Positions 63,935 through 64,000 of a DNA stretch of 64,000 nucleotides are shown in pieces. The position numbers and the translations under genes are program-made. How positions within the stretch are numbered: position 1 is the first letter of the stretch; each line of letters starts with the position of its first letter. The DNA comes from Palsa-1392 sp963819975 (GTDB lineage Bacteria; Verrucomicrobiota; Verrucomicrobiia; Chthoniobacterales; UBA10450), in contig CAWFYE010000007.1 in the NCBI GenBank assembly GCA_963819975.1, positions 186,001 to 250,000 of the forward strand. Reading direction: 5' to 3'. The notes beneath the pieces were generated by a model. It was given only the letters and a program-made list of their open reading frames with translations. It was not told where the DNA came from and made no database searches.

Positions 63935-64000
63935 ATGACAGCGACTGGGGCGAGCTTCCGGCGGCGCGTCTTCGTCGTCATGCCCTTTGGAAAAAAGGAC
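63935..64000 (+). CDS. Start of a gene with the V-M-P-F-G motif, cut by window edge
   Basis: From ATG 63935 the frame is open to the end and reads MTATGASFRRRVFVVMPFGK followed by K-D. V-F-V-V-M-P-F-G-K-K-D is a strong start motif of DUF4071-type, TIR-like or nucleoside-deoxyribosyltransferase-like proteins, several of which act in signalling or defence. Only 22 residues are visible, so the family call is tentative. It diverges from the nitrilase gene with a 135-base gap. Confidence 0.5.
   Translation, partial: MTATGASFRRRVFVVMPFGKKD

Overview
The window is a GC-rich bacterial chromosome segment with tightly packed genes, many joined by 1-4 base ATGA/GTGA/TGATG overlaps. Gene content (alternative complex III next to a caa3 oxidase, an ADOP-type orphan permease, complex I with an extra NuoM, and GSARVSR-type interspersed repeats) points to a soil-type member of the Verrucomicrobiota, possibly Chthoniobacterales. 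That assignment is inference: there is no rRNA or other taxonomic marker here. No tRNA, rRNA, CRISPR array or insertion sequence was recognised.

Layout. 1-2.97 kb (minus): end of a heavy-metal efflux operon (RND adaptor, TolC-type outer membrane factor, small Cys/His-rich exported protein). 3.0-5.87 kb (minus): nuoD, C, B, A. 5.98-7.35 kb (minus): glutamate dehydrogenase. 7.66-16.65 kb (plus): nuoH, J, K, L, M, an ORF6N-domain gene, a second nuoM and nuoN, all translationally coupled or nearly so. nuoE, F, G and I are absent from both nuo blocks. 16.7-25.2 kb (plus): DUF1579 protein, Tat-exported HisC-like aminotransferase, small exported proteins, a PQQ-type propeller, an ADOP permease, a nitrilase-family hydrolase and a conserved unknown. 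25.3-37.5 kb (minus): a complete actABCDEF-hyp-sco-ctaCDEF operon, in which ActABCDEF oxidises quinol and the caa3 oxidase reduces oxygen. 37.8-45.4 kb (plus): a sensory-rhodopsin-transducer-like protein, a TPP enzyme, an enolase-superfamily enzyme, DUF4396, and a large FAD/FeS glycolate- or lactate-type dehydrogenase. 45.4-49.4 kb (minus): NarL-type response regulator, PAS histidine kinase, single-domain CheB-like protein, SDR and VKOR-like protein. 49.5-52.1 kb (minus): alpha-E and circularly permuted ATP-grasp pair. 52.1-54.2 kb (plus): methyltransferase and DUF2254 protein. 54.3-60.1 kb (minus): a 25-residue membrane peptide, RecQ, and an ABC exporter operon with its TetR regulator. 60.3-63.8 kb (minus): flavin reductase, a frameshifted exported protein, and a GNAT plus nitrilase pair. 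At 63.9 kb a plus-strand gene with a VMPFG motif begins and runs off the window.

The most striking signal is not a gene. The non-palindromic 9-mer TCGTTAGGC/GCCTAACGA occurs 33 times exactly by manual count, with at least 20 further one-mismatch copies. It appears on both strands, inside genes in all three frames and between genes; about 0.5 would be expected by chance for a given 9-mer. It behaves like an iterated genome signal (DNA-uptake sequence, Chi-like site or modification site). Two or three other families of short palindromic or short-period repeats also lie in gene gaps and even inside coding frames (actB, actE, nuoN).
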